NCBI GenBank assembly: GCA_013391385.1
Contig: JACBFI010000033.1
Location: 1 to 37,999, forward strand
Origin: Sediminibacterium sp. Gen4
Lineage (GTDB): Bacteria > Bacteroidota > Bacteroidia > Chitinophagales > Chitinophagaceae
DNA length: 37,999 bases
Direction: 5' to 3'
Under the pieces are notes generated by a model. That model did not search any database and was not told the DNA's origin. It saw only the letters and a program-made list of their open reading frames with translations. Positions 1-10,000 of this stretch are shown one piece after another (position 1 is the first letter of the stretch; every line of letters starts with the position of its first letter). Position numbers and translations under genes: made by a program.

Positions 1-134
1 GTCAGATTATTTTAAAACCCGATTTAATAACTGACACACTTAATTGAACACTCCCGAGTAAATCCTTTTTTTATGCAAGATGTATCTAAACTACAAATAC
101 CCTACACCCAGCACCCGATAACCTGATCACCCGA

Positions 135-590
135 TCACCTTTTCTTCAGCATCCCCACCACCACCTTATCAATAGGCAACGTAACACTATCTGTGGTTAA
201 TTCATTCAGTGGGATCCAGCGGAAGACTTCACTTTCACCATTGGGATTGCTGGTTTGTTCCGGACTGAGATCAAAAGGTTTTGTTTTGGTTTCAAGAAGG
301 ATGGGTTCTGCTATATGAACCTTGTAATAAATGGAAATAATTTGGTCTTTTTGATTGAATGCAGAAATCTGAAAGAAGTCAGTGGTGTAAAAATGTTCTC
401 CAATCTCAACATCTAATCCGGTTTCTTCTTTGAATTCTCTTTTCAAACAATCGCGGGTTCCTTCGCCAAATTCCAATCCGCCGCCCGGTAATTTTGTGAT
501 ATAAGCACCACGAATAAATTCATCACTCACTAAAAGACGTTGTTGACTGTCTAACAAAATTCCATAAACACGAATATTGAACAAAGGCAT
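135..590 (-). CDS. NUDIX hydrolase
   Basis: A 151-residue protein with a complete NUDIX box at residues 37-59: G37, five residues, E43, seven residues, then REFKEETGL at 51-59. This is the metal-binding signature of enzymes that hydrolyse nucleoside diphosphates linked to another group. The length is that of a single-domain NUDIX protein and the substrate cannot be told from sequence. It is the last gene of a four-gene minus-strand run, and its start lies one base beyond the stop of corA, so it is probably cotranscribed. The stop codon lies inside a stretch of word-like repeats (CACCCGAT/CTGATCACC) at about 108-137. The family call is firm; the role (housecleaning or nucleotide-sugar hydrolysis) is unknown. 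Confidence 0.9.
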   Translation of the reverse strand: MPLFNIRVYGILLDSQQRLLVSDEFIRGAYITKLPGGGLEFGEGTRDCLKREFKEETGLDVEIGEHFYTTDFFQISAFNQKDQIISIYYKVHIAEPILLETKTKPFDLSPEQTSNPNGESEVFRWIPLNELTTDSVTLPIDKVVVGMLKKR

Positions 591-591
591 A

Positions 592-1533
592 TCAGAACCA
601 TTTCTTTTTCATGAAGTACCAACTGATCACCACTGCAATTGCGATCGATAAACCAATGGGTACGTAGAATGCATATGGTGAATGTGCCCAAGGAATATTA
701 TCAACGTTCATGCCGTACAAACTGGCCACCATTACCGGAAGAGAAAGAATAATAGTAATAGAAGTGAGGCGTTTCATCACATTATTCAGATTATTACTGA
801 TGATGCTGGCAAATGCGTCTAAAGTACTCGTAAGTATATTGGTATAAATATTTGCCATCTCTAAGGCCTGACTGGTATCAACGATTAAGTCATTCAGGAA
901 TTCTCTTTCTTCTTCATTCAGACCTAAAAAGTTGGTTCGTTCCAGCTTCATCATCAACATTTCATTGCTGCGGAGTGCTGTTACGAAATACACCAAGCTT
1001 TTTTGTATACGCATGAGGTTAAGTAAGTCTACATTGCTATTGCTTTCATACAAACTTGTTTCATACTGATTTCTTCTATGATTGATCTCTTTCAAAAACT
1101 CCATGAAATTCTGCACCACTTTTTCAAAAACTTTCAGGATCATCATATTCTTCTTATCCGGATGTCTTTTTTGAAAAGAGTTTAAGAATTTTTTGATCGC
1201 ACCATTATCAAAAGAGTTGACAGTTACGATTTGTGTATGTGTTAAGATGATACAGATGGGTATTGTAATATAAAAAGCGTCACTGTCGTTAAAGGAGTTG
1301 TTCTCTGTAGGCGTTTTGATAACAACAAATCGAACATTGTCTTCAATTTCATAACGCGGACGTTCATCAATATCCAATGAATCGCGCAAGAATTCAATGG
1401 GAATATCCAAGCCCTCAGATAATTCAATAAACTCTTCTTCTTTGAAAGGAGGTACCAAGTTTACCCAAACATCTCGATCGCCTTTATCGATCTCAACTGT
1501 TTGTCCGTTTATATTTTTGAAGTACTGAATCAT
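592..1533 (-). CDS. corA: CorA-family magnesium/divalent cation transporter
   Basis: A 313-residue protein with a long charged cytoplasmic N-terminal part and two C-terminal membrane helices separated by YGMN, the signature loop (GMN) of CorA channels, which take up Mg2+ or Co2+ as pentamers. It ends in the usual basic tail (MKKKWF). The open frame continues upstream to 1713, but that extension runs through an AT-rich inverted repeat and into dapF. The start MIQYFKN at 1533 is preferred because it leaves dapF intact and gives normal CorA length. It lies between dapF and the NUDIX gene in the same operon. The ion specificity is inferred from the family. Confidence 0.92.
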   Translation of the reverse strand: MIQYFKNINGQTVEIDKGDRDVWVNLVPPFKEEEFIELSEGLDIPIEFLRDSLDIDERPRYEIEDNVRFVVIKTPTENNSFNDSDAFYITIPICIILTHTQIVTVNSFDNGAIKKFLNSFQKRHPDKKNMMILKVFEKVVQNFMEFLKEINHRRNQYETSLYESNSNVDLLNLMRIQKSLVYFVTALRSNEMLMMKLERTNFLGLNEEEREFLNDLIVDTSQALEMANIYTNILTSTLDAFASIISNNLNNVMKRLTSITIILSLPVMVASLYGMNVDNIPWAHSPYAFYVPIGLSIAIAVVISWYFMKKKWF

Positions 1534-1621
1534 AATTTGATCTTTGATTTTTTGATTTCTTGATCTTTGATTTTTCTTGATTTGATTATATTCTTCAATC
1601 AAGAAATCACAGATCAAAAAA
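1534..1621. repeat. AT-rich imperfect inverted repeat between dapF and corA
   Basis: The 88 bases between the two genes are built from the word TTTGATT/AATCAAA. The left half (GATCTTTGATTTTTTGATTT) is mirrored by ATCAAAAAATCAAAGATT at the right edge, which reaches the dapF stop. The transcript could fold into a long hairpin that acts as an attenuator or RNA-stability element between dapF and corA. It resembles other word-like inverted repeats in this window. The function is inferred. Confidence 0.6.
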
Positions 1622-2398
1622 TCAAAGATTAATCTCTCCTTTAAACACAAAATCAGCCGGACCACAAAGCCAGATATTTCTGAATTGTTGGTCATTGATT
1701 TTATCAAATTCAACGGCTAGTTTTCCGCCTTTTGTATGAATGTCAACACGGTTAAATCCTTTTTCATTGTGTGCAAATACCAATGCAGCAGCAGTTACGC
1801 CTGTTCCGCAACTAAATGTTTCATCTTCTACACCTCTTTCATAAGTTCTAACAATGATGTGTTTGGGTTCTTGTTCTACAAAATTCACGTTGATTCCTTT
1901 TGCAGCAAAATCTTTACTATTTCGAATGACTTTCCCTTCGTTGTATACATCCAGACTCATGATATCCTGAACCGTTTTGACATAATGTGGTGAGCCGGTA
2001 TCGAGTAGGGTATCACCATTATAATGTGTGATATGATCCACATCTTTCATTTTTAATCGAATCCATTTTTTGTCATCTATCTCAGCTTCATGTTCACCAT
2101 CGGAAGCAAGAAAACGATAGGTGTTTTTATGGATACCCATATCATAAGCAAATCGTGTTAAACACCTGCCGCCATTACCACACATGCTACTTTCATTGCC
2201 GTCTGCATTGTAGTATTTCATTTCAAAATCATATCCTGATAATGTATTCAGTAACATTAATCCATCAGCGCCAATGCCAAATCTTCTGTCGCATAAATGA
2301 TTGATTTGTACTGTCGATAAATGGATCTCTGCATTGCGATTGTCCATGATCACAAAATCATTACCGGTTCCTTGGTATTTATAAAATTGGAGTGTCAT
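1622..2398 (-). CDS. dapF: Diaminopimelate epimerase
   Basis: A 258-residue enzyme converting LL- to meso-diaminopimelate, used for lysine and peptidoglycan synthesis. Both catalytic cysteines are present in their usual contexts: C73 in MCGNGGRC and C197 in SCGTG. The N-terminal FYKYQGTGNDFVIMD is the usual substrate-binding start. The length is slightly below the E. coli enzyme (about 274) but no motif is missing. The start lies 5 bases after the stop of the upstream nucleoside phosphorylase gene, so the two are probably cotranscribed. Confidence 0.96.
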   Translation of the reverse strand: MTLQFYKYQGTGNDFVIMDNRNAEIHLSTVQINHLCDRRFGIGADGLMLLNTLSGYDFEMKYYNADGNESSMCGNGGRCLTRFAYDMGIHKNTYRFLASDGEHEAEIDDKKWIRLKMKDVDHITHYNGDTLLDTGSPHYVKTVQDIMSLDVYNEGKVIRNSKDFAAKGINVNFVEQEPKHIIVRTYERGVEDETFSCGTGVTAAALVFAHNEKGFNRVDIHTKGGKLAVEFDKINDQQFRNIWLCGPADFVFKGEINL

Positions 2399-2403
2399 GG
2401 TTG

Positions 2404-3279
2404 TTATTGTGTAGCTAAAATTTCCAGTGTTTTCATAATGAGTTTTTCAACTGCAGCAGCGCCATCTTTACTAAACTGTTTATTCACTCGATTGGCAACG
2501 ATGGCACTTAAACTCAAGCAATGATGTCCCAATAATTTACCCAAACCATAGATACCACTGGTTTCCATTTCAAAGTTGGTAATGCGATGATTGCCATATT
2601 GAAAGCTCGTGAGTTGATCAACCCAATCTGTATTGAATAGACCCAATCTTAATACCCTTCCTTGTGGACCATAAAAACCCGGACAAGTAACAGTGATACC
2701 ATGATGAAAGCCTTCTACAAAATGTTTCAATACTGAAGGGCTTGCAGAAGCGATATAAGGAGATGCAATATTGTTGCCCAAACTAGTGTGTTTGATGAAT
2801 GCACCCAATATTTCATTTTCTTCCGGATTGTTTTTCTGCTGATAAAAATTCAGGAGATTATCAATGCCAAGTCCATGCGTACTAGCTACAAAACTATCAG
2901 CGGGGATATTGGCTTGCAGTGATCCTGAAGTACCTATCCTGATGATGTTAAGTGCTGTATGTGTAGGTTGAATGGTTCTGGTGTTGAAATCAATATTGAC
3001 CAGTGCATCGAGTTCGTTGAGCACAATATCAATATTGTCTGTTCCAATTCCGGTAGACACCACGCTGATTCTTTTTTGACCGATACGACCGGTATGTGTA
3101 ACAAACTCGCGGTGCTGGAATTTGCCTTCTACATGATCAAAATGTTTACTCACTTCGCTAACACGGTCGGGGTCACCAACAGTGATAATGGTAGGAGCGA
3201 GTTCTTCGGGTCTTAAGTTCAAGTGATATACGGCACCACGTTGGTTGATGATCAATTCACTTTCGGCAATACGGTTCAT
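2404..3279 (-). CDS. Nucleoside phosphorylase (PNP/UDP family 1)
   Basis: A 291-residue protein of the uridine/purine nucleoside phosphorylase superfamily, which splits nucleosides with phosphate to give a base and ribose-1-phosphate. Visible motifs are VGDPDR at 34-39 (phosphate-binding loop), STGIGTDN at 75-82, and NFEMETSGIYGL near residue 235, where Met-Glu normally contacts the ribose. It looks closer to uridine phosphorylase, but the N-terminal part (about 25 residues before the core) and the middle differ from E. coli Udp, so the base preference is left open. It is the first gene of the minus-strand operon; tRNA-Cys is divergent upstream. Confidence 0.88.
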   Translation of the reverse strand: MNRIAESELIINQRGAVYHLNLRPEELAPTIITVGDPDRVSEVSKHFDHVEGKFQHREFVTHTGRIGQKRISVVSTGIGTDNIDIVLNELDALVNIDFNTRTIQPTHTALNIIRIGTSGSLQANIPADSFVASTHGLGIDNLLNFYQQKNNPEENEILGAFIKHTSLGNNIASPYIASASPSVLKHFVEGFHHGITVTCPGFYGPQGRVLRLGLFNTDWVDQLTSFQYGNHRITNFEMETSGIYGLGKLLGHHCLSLSAIVANRVNKQFSKDGAAAVEKLIMKTLEILATQ

Positions 3280-3326
3280 ACTGAATGGGTTAACGCGGAC
3301 AAATTTCGGGTTTTCAGATTTAGAAT

Positions 3327-3356
3327 TTTGAAATTCCTTTGATTGCTTTATTTTCG
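3327..3356 (+). promoter_or_regulatory. Bacteroidota-type promoter of tRNA-Cys
   Basis: TTTG at 3327-3330, an 18-base spacer, then TATTTTCG at 3349-3356, 17 bases before the tRNA. This fits the Bacteroidota -33/-7 pattern (TTTG and TAnnTTTG). The same arrangement with the same 18-base spacer lies ahead of tRNA-Gly. Confidence 0.7.
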
Positions 3357-3373
3357 CACCCTGCTACGGAATA

Positions 3374-3444
3374 GGTCCTGTGGCCGAGTGGCTAGGCAGA
3401 GCTCTGCAAAAGCTTCTACAGCGGTTCGAATCCGCTCGGGACCT
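3374..3444 (+). tRNA. tRNA-Cys (GCA)
   Basis: A 71-nt cloverleaf. The acceptor arms GGTCCTG and CGGGACC pair over seven positions, the anticodon loop CTGCAAA gives GCA, and the T arm has GGTTCGAATCC. The discriminator is T, as expected for cysteine tRNAs. CCA is not encoded. Confidence 0.96.
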
Positions 3445-3446
3445 CT

Positions 3447-3479
3447 AAAGGGATCAGTTAAAACTGATCCCTTTTTTTA
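3447..3479 (+). terminator. Intrinsic terminator of tRNA-Cys
   Basis: GGGATCAGTT and AACTGATCCC form a strong stem with a very short loop, directly followed by a run of seven T. Confidence 0.9.
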
Positions 3480-4013
3480 TAAGTGATTGATTTTCAATTG
3501 TAGTGATTTTCTATAGGGGTTCTGTTTTTTTCACGTAATCGGCCTTGTGTAAAACACGTAGTGTGTAGTCTCTTTTGCCGTTTACCGACAAGTAATTTAT
3601 CCCCAATTTCAAATTTTAATCATTTTATAATCGCCATTTAATACCCTTTTTTGTTGGAAGATAAATTCATGTAAAATTCATATAAATAATTTTAAATCAA
3701 TATTTTATATGTTATTTGTTTTTGTATATTAAAATAATTACTTCTACAAAGACATATTGCCCCGAGTACTTATTGGAGAAAATTCACATTTGTTGATAAA
3801 AAAAGAGAGCGTGTGCTTTGAATTTCAACTACTAACAGTTAGTTTTGGATTTCATTAACAGGTTGACAGTTCCCCATTATTCCTGTTCGATGTAAAATCT
3901 CCAACATCCTATCGGACTTTTTTAAAGTTGATATCCAGGTTAAAATTTTTGAATCCTTTCCTATGTGCCCCAAACAGATGTTTGGATTCGCATCATTACT
4001 AACAACTAGAATC
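3480..4013. other. Long AT-rich intergenic leader of the LamG/HYR gene
   Basis: About 530 bases with no credible gene. The second half is very AT-rich. A short palindrome ACAC-GTA-GTGT lies at 3554-3564 and could be an operator for the large secreted protein downstream (inference). No clear TAnnTTTG element was found close to the start. Confidence 0.5.
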
Positions 4014-7000
4014 ATGGCTTTTTCTACTCGAAAATTGTTTTTGTCTTCTTTGTTCAGTGTGTTTTTGCTGTTTGTGGTTTCAGCAACTAAGGCACAAACC
4101 AATGCCTTGAATTTTGACGGTGTGAATGACCAAATGATCGTTGGTTCAGACACAGCTTTGAATCTGAACACACAGCTGACCATTGAATCATGGATCAAGC
4201 CTAATCTTACCAATACACGTAACGTACAATCTGTTATTTCAAAATCTTCTAACAATCAGAATACCGGTTATATTTTCCCAAGAACAGATGACAACTGGAA
4301 TAAACTGGTTTTTTATATCAATTTCAATAATATCGGTTGGAAAAAATTGGAAGTTCCTTACGCTGCACACAGAAACTCTTGGACACATGTAGCAGCTACT
4401 TATGATGGTGCTTTCATGAAAATTTTCATCAATGGTAGTCCGGCAGGCGAATTAGCTATTACAGGAACCATATCGGTAAATACCAATCCTTTAACAGTTG
4501 GATATCATAATGGATTTGAAAATCAGCAATCAGAATACTACGCAGGAAGTGTAGATGAGATCAGAATATGGAGACGAGCGCTGACGCAGTGCGAGATTCA
4601 AAATAACAGGTCTTGTGAATTAGCAGCCGGTGGACAAACCGGGCTGGTTTCTTATTTTAAATTGAATCAAGGTTTAGCAGGTTCGTTGAATACGCTTTTT
4701 ACTACCGTAACAAATTCTGTAGCTGGTAGAGCCAATGCTACGCTCAATAATTTTTTATTAGATGGCTTAACATCTAATTGGGTTGAAGGTATTGCGACTG
4801 GAACCTGCACTGTTTTTGAACAGCCTGTGACATCTGCCAGCAGTGATAAAACCTCTTATCTTACTACAGAAACTATTCAATTCAACGCTACCGGTGGCGT
4901 TTCATATAGTTGGACAGGTCCCAATGGGTTCAATTCTACATTAGCATCTCCAACTCAACCTGCGGCTGGTAATGCCGGTGTTTATACCGTTTCCATTACT
5001 ACATCAAATGGTTGTGTCGTAAAACAAAATGTCACCGTTCAAGTAGCTACAAGAATTGGACGTGGAATCAATTTAGATGGTGTGAATGATGCGATTACTG
5101 TTCCTGATAATCCTTCATTGAATACCGGTACAGGTCTTACCATTGAAGCATGGATTCGTCCTATCGATTTAAATACCCCAATACAAACGGTAGTAAATAA
5201 ATCATCTTTTGCTACACAGGGTTATGTGTTTCCACGTACAGATGATGGTTGGAAATCCATTTCATTTTATGTTCACTTAGAAGGACAAGGATGGAAGATC
5301 GCCCGTGCTCCTTATCCATCAGTAAATGGCAAACCGCAAGTCAATGTTTGGAATCATGTGGCAGCCACTTATGATGGTTTCAAATTGCGTATTTATGTGA
5401 ATGGTGTTCTTTCTGCTACCGAAGAGTTTGTAGGTCAACTGTCTCGCAATACCAATCCTGTTTCAATTGGTAACCAAACCGGTTATACAGAATTTTATAA
5501 AGGCTTTTTAGATGAAGTGCGTATTTGGAATAGGGCCTTGGATCTTTGTGAGATCACCAATAATATGAACTGTGAATTGCCAATGCCTCAAACAGGGCTA
5601 CAGTTGTATTATCAGTTTGATCAAGGTATTGAATCCGTGAACAATGAAGGTATTACTCATGTGATTGATGAGAGTGGAAATGGTAACAATGGAGCACTGA
5701 ATAATTTTTCTTTGTTATCTACTACATCGAACTTCACTACTGGAAGATTTGTTAATGATAACACCTGTGCGCCTTTTACAGCCCCTACCATTACTGCAAC
5801 AGTGAATGGTCCTATTTTAGAAGTGGGTAACACCATACAATTAACTGCGAATGTAGAAGGTGCTTCTTCTTACTCATGGACCGGACCTAATAATTTTACT
5901 TCTAACCAGCAAAATCCTTCATTGACCAATGCTCAGATTGTCAATAGTGGAACCTATATTGTTACTTCTGAAGTGAATGGATGTAATCCTCTCGCCAGTG
6001 TGAAAATTACAGTAGCCAATAAAGGTGGTAGTATTACATTGGATGGAGTGGATGATATACTCACTTATCCAAGTAATGAAGCTTTTAGAATCAGCAATCA
6101 GATCACGCTCGAAAGTTGGGTATATCCTACAGATGGTCAAAGAAATATCCAAAGTGTAATGGGTAATTCTTCTCGTGATCATAACTATGGATATATCTTC
6201 CCAAGAACTGATGATGGTTGGAAATCAGTGGTCTTCTATTTACATATTAATGGCGAGTGGAAGAAATTGACAGCTCCTGAATTCAATGGACTGAACCAAT
6301 GGCACCATGTTGCGGCCACTTATGATGGGTTTAATATGCGTATTTATATTGATGGTGTATTAAAAGCTACACAGGAAGCTACTGGTGATATTACTACCAT
6401 TCCTCCAGCTAACTTAAATACTACTATCAATCCTAACTTATTTGTCATAGGAAATCAACCTGGCTTTACTGAATTCTATCGTGGTAAACTTGAAGAATCC
6501 AAGGTTTGGAATCGTGCGCTGAATCAGTGTGAGATCATCAATAATATGAATTGTGAGTTACAGCCTGCACAAACAGGATTGGTAGCTTACTTCAAATACA
6601 ATCAAGGTTGGGCTAATGTTGCCAATGCTGAAACTTCTGTTCTGGATGCCAGTGGTAATAATCGCCATTTGTCATTGGTGAACGTTGCGCAAAATGGTAC
6701 TGCTTCTAACTGGAGCGACTTTAAAGTGAGTGGAACTTGTAGTACATATGCAGAACCGCCGGTAACAGCTCAAGCAAATGGTAGTGTTTTCGGAATTGGA
6801 AGTACCATTCGTTTATTTGCTAATGGCGGTACGGCTTATGAGTGGGTGGGTCCAAATTCATTCGTATCAAATTCAGCAAGCCCAATTGTTTACAATGCAC
6901 AAACTGTGAATACCGGTATTTATACGGTAGGTGTTCCATTTGTAAACTGTAAAATTTATAAGAGTGTAAGGCTTACTGTAACACCATTGCCTGCTATTCA

Positions 7001-10000
7001 AGCGACTGGTAATACCACTATTTGTCCATCTTCAAAAGTAACTCTATCGATTGCAACAGTTGGTACAGCTTATCAGTGGTATTTGAACGATGAGCCTATT
7101 CAAGGTGCTAACGCTGCTACTTATCAAGCGGGTGCAACAGGAGCTTACTCTGTTGGGGTAACAGTTGATGGTAACATTCAAATATCTGCACCAATTTCTG
7201 TTACGGTTGTTGATAATGTACCACCATCGCCAAATGTGGCTACTTTACCAACATTGAACTTATCAGCTCCGGTAACGATTACCAATTATCCAACAGCATC
7301 TGATAATTGTGTAGGAACTGTTACGGCTACCACTAATAGTCAACTGACCTTTACACAAAGTGGTACTTACAATATTGTTTGGACTTACAATGATGGTAAT
7401 GGTAACACTTCAACTCAAACACAACAGGTAGTGGTGGTGAGAAATGATGTAACTCCGCCGGTACTCAATAATTTACCATCTAATGTTACTGTGAATTGTT
7501 CTGCTGTTCCTTCAGCACCTGTTGTTACCGCAACTGATGATTTTGATGGAAATGTTGCTGTAACATTCACTGAAACCACTACACGTAGTGCAGATATTTA
7601 CAGTGCAGCGCATTATAATTATACCATTACCAGAACATGGTCTGCAACTGATGGTTCTAATAATACAACCACTGTTTCCAGAACCATTACTGTTGTAGAT
7701 GACCAAGCTCCTGTATTTGGAACGATTAATAATATCAATGTGCCAACTGCAGCGAATGCAGCAGGTGCCAATGTTAGCTACAGCATTAATGCCAGCGATG
7801 CTTGTGGTAGTCCGGTTGCTTATACCTATAATATAGTATCAGGTTCCTTCTTCCAAATTGGAACAACCACTGTACAGGTTACAGCTACTGATGTAAGTGG
7901 AAATACTGCAAGCGCCAGCTTCACCGTAAAAGTGTTTGATAACCAGGCACCTACCATTACCGCACCAGCAAACATCACTGTGAATACCGATGCGGGTGTT
8001 GCTGTTGCAACAGGTGTAGATATTGGAGAAGCCATTGCAAATGATAACTCAGGGTCTGGAGTAGTGATTACTAATAATGCACCTACTCAATTCCCACTTG
8101 GAAATACAATAGTTACTTGGACTGCAAAAGATGCAGCAGGTAATTCAGCCAGTGCTACACAAGTGGTGACTGTTAGAGATATGGAGCCACCGGTACTTGT
8201 TGTCCCTGCAGCTGTTACCACTACTACCAATAGTAGTCAGGCTTTTGCTACCAATGTTTCATTGGGTAGCGCAAGTGCAACAGATAACAGTGGCTTCGCC
8301 GCCGTTACCAATGATGCACCTAATCAGTTCCCGATTGGACAAACCACTGTTACCTGGACTGCGACTGATGCTGCCGGAAATAAAACTACAGCTACACAAT
8401 TCGTAATTGTTGAAGATAAAGAAGCGCCTGTACTGGTTGCTCCATCTAACTTAACTGTTCCTACAAATCCGGGTGTCAATTTTGCAACAGGTGTTAATTT
8501 AGGTACTGCCAGTGGTTATGATAATAGTGGACAGGCAGTACAAATAAGTAATGTTGCGCCATCAGTGTATCAATTGGGCCAGAATCAAGTGATTTGGAAC
8601 ATTACGGATGCTTATGGTAATACAGCTACGGGCATACAGATCATTACAGTTGTTGATACAGAAAAACCTTTGATTGCAGGTGTTACTGATATAGTTGTAG
8701 ATGCGCCTATTGGTTCGAATACTGCTACTGTATTGTCATTGGGTACACCTACTGCTACTGATAATGTTAATGTAGTTTCTTTCGGTAACAATGCTACCGG
8801 TACTACTTATCCAATTGGTACCACTTCGATTATTTGGACTGCTAGAGATGCAGCAGGGAATGAAACTACGGCTGTTCAATTGGTCATCGTTCGTGATAAA
8901 ACAGCGCCTGTGCTCAATGGGGTTCCTGCCAATACAACAGTAAGTTGTGGTAACATTCCATCAGTAGCCGCCGTAACCGCTTCAGATAACTTTGATCAAA
9001 ACGTAGTTGTATCATTTACTCAATCATCTACCAAAGGCAGCAATCCTGCACAGGCTTCGTTCTATAATTATGTCATCACCAGAACTTGGTCTGCTTCGGA
9101 TGTTGCAGGTAATCAAGTATCGGCTAGTCAAACAATTACTGTAGTTGATACAGAAGCTCCGGTAATGCTACAACCGATCAATATTGCCACCAACAGCGCT
9201 GCAGGAATGTGTGGAGCTACCGTTAACTATACGGTTACAGCAACAGACAATTGTGGAAGCCCGATTACATATACCTATAGCCAGGCTTCCGGAACTGTAT
9301 TCCCTGTCGGAATCACTACAGTAAATGTTACAGCAACAGATGCCAGTGGTAATAGTGTATCGAGAAGCTTTACCGTAACGGTAACAGATAATCAACTGCC
9401 TTCGATCACTGCCCCTGCGAATGTGAATGTAACATTTGGAACAGCCGTTAACTTAGGTACTCCAGTTGCTTCTGATAATTGTGGAGTTCCGGTGGTAACC
9501 AATAATGCACCTGCTACATTCCCATTAGGTGTAACCGTAGTAACTTGGACTGCAACGGACGCTGCAGGAAACAAAAACACTGCTACTCAAACAGTAACAG
9601 TAGTGCCACTGGCTAATTGCTCCAGCAGTATCACGGCTATTCCTGAAAACAATACTTATACAGGTGGTATTCCAACCAATATCTACTTAGGTTATGGTCC
9701 TCAACGTGTAACATTAAGGGCAAATGCTTCCGGTGGAGTTTCTTACACGTATAATTGGACAGTTGTTTCAGGTAATGCAACCTTGAGTAGTACTACAAGT
9801 AGCCAACCAGTATTTGCGCCAACTCAGGCAGGTACCTATACATTTGAGGTTTCTGTGAGAACGCAAGCGGGTTGTGTGTCTAAGAGCCGAATTACAATTT
9901 GTGTAAGAGATATCAGGGTATATGATTCAAAAGGACGTGATACCAAGAAAGTTTATGTTTGTCATAGACCTCCGGGTAATCCATCAAATGTTCAGATTTT

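Noticed and set aside
1534-1713. An N-terminal extension of CorA to 1713
   Set aside because: It reads through an inverted repeat and into dapF; the start at 1533 gives the normal family length.
3839-4255. A 138-codon open frame on the minus strand over the adhesin start
   Set aside because: It runs antisense to the signal peptide and first LamG module, has no family motif and no promoter; it is a shadow of the strong coding frame.
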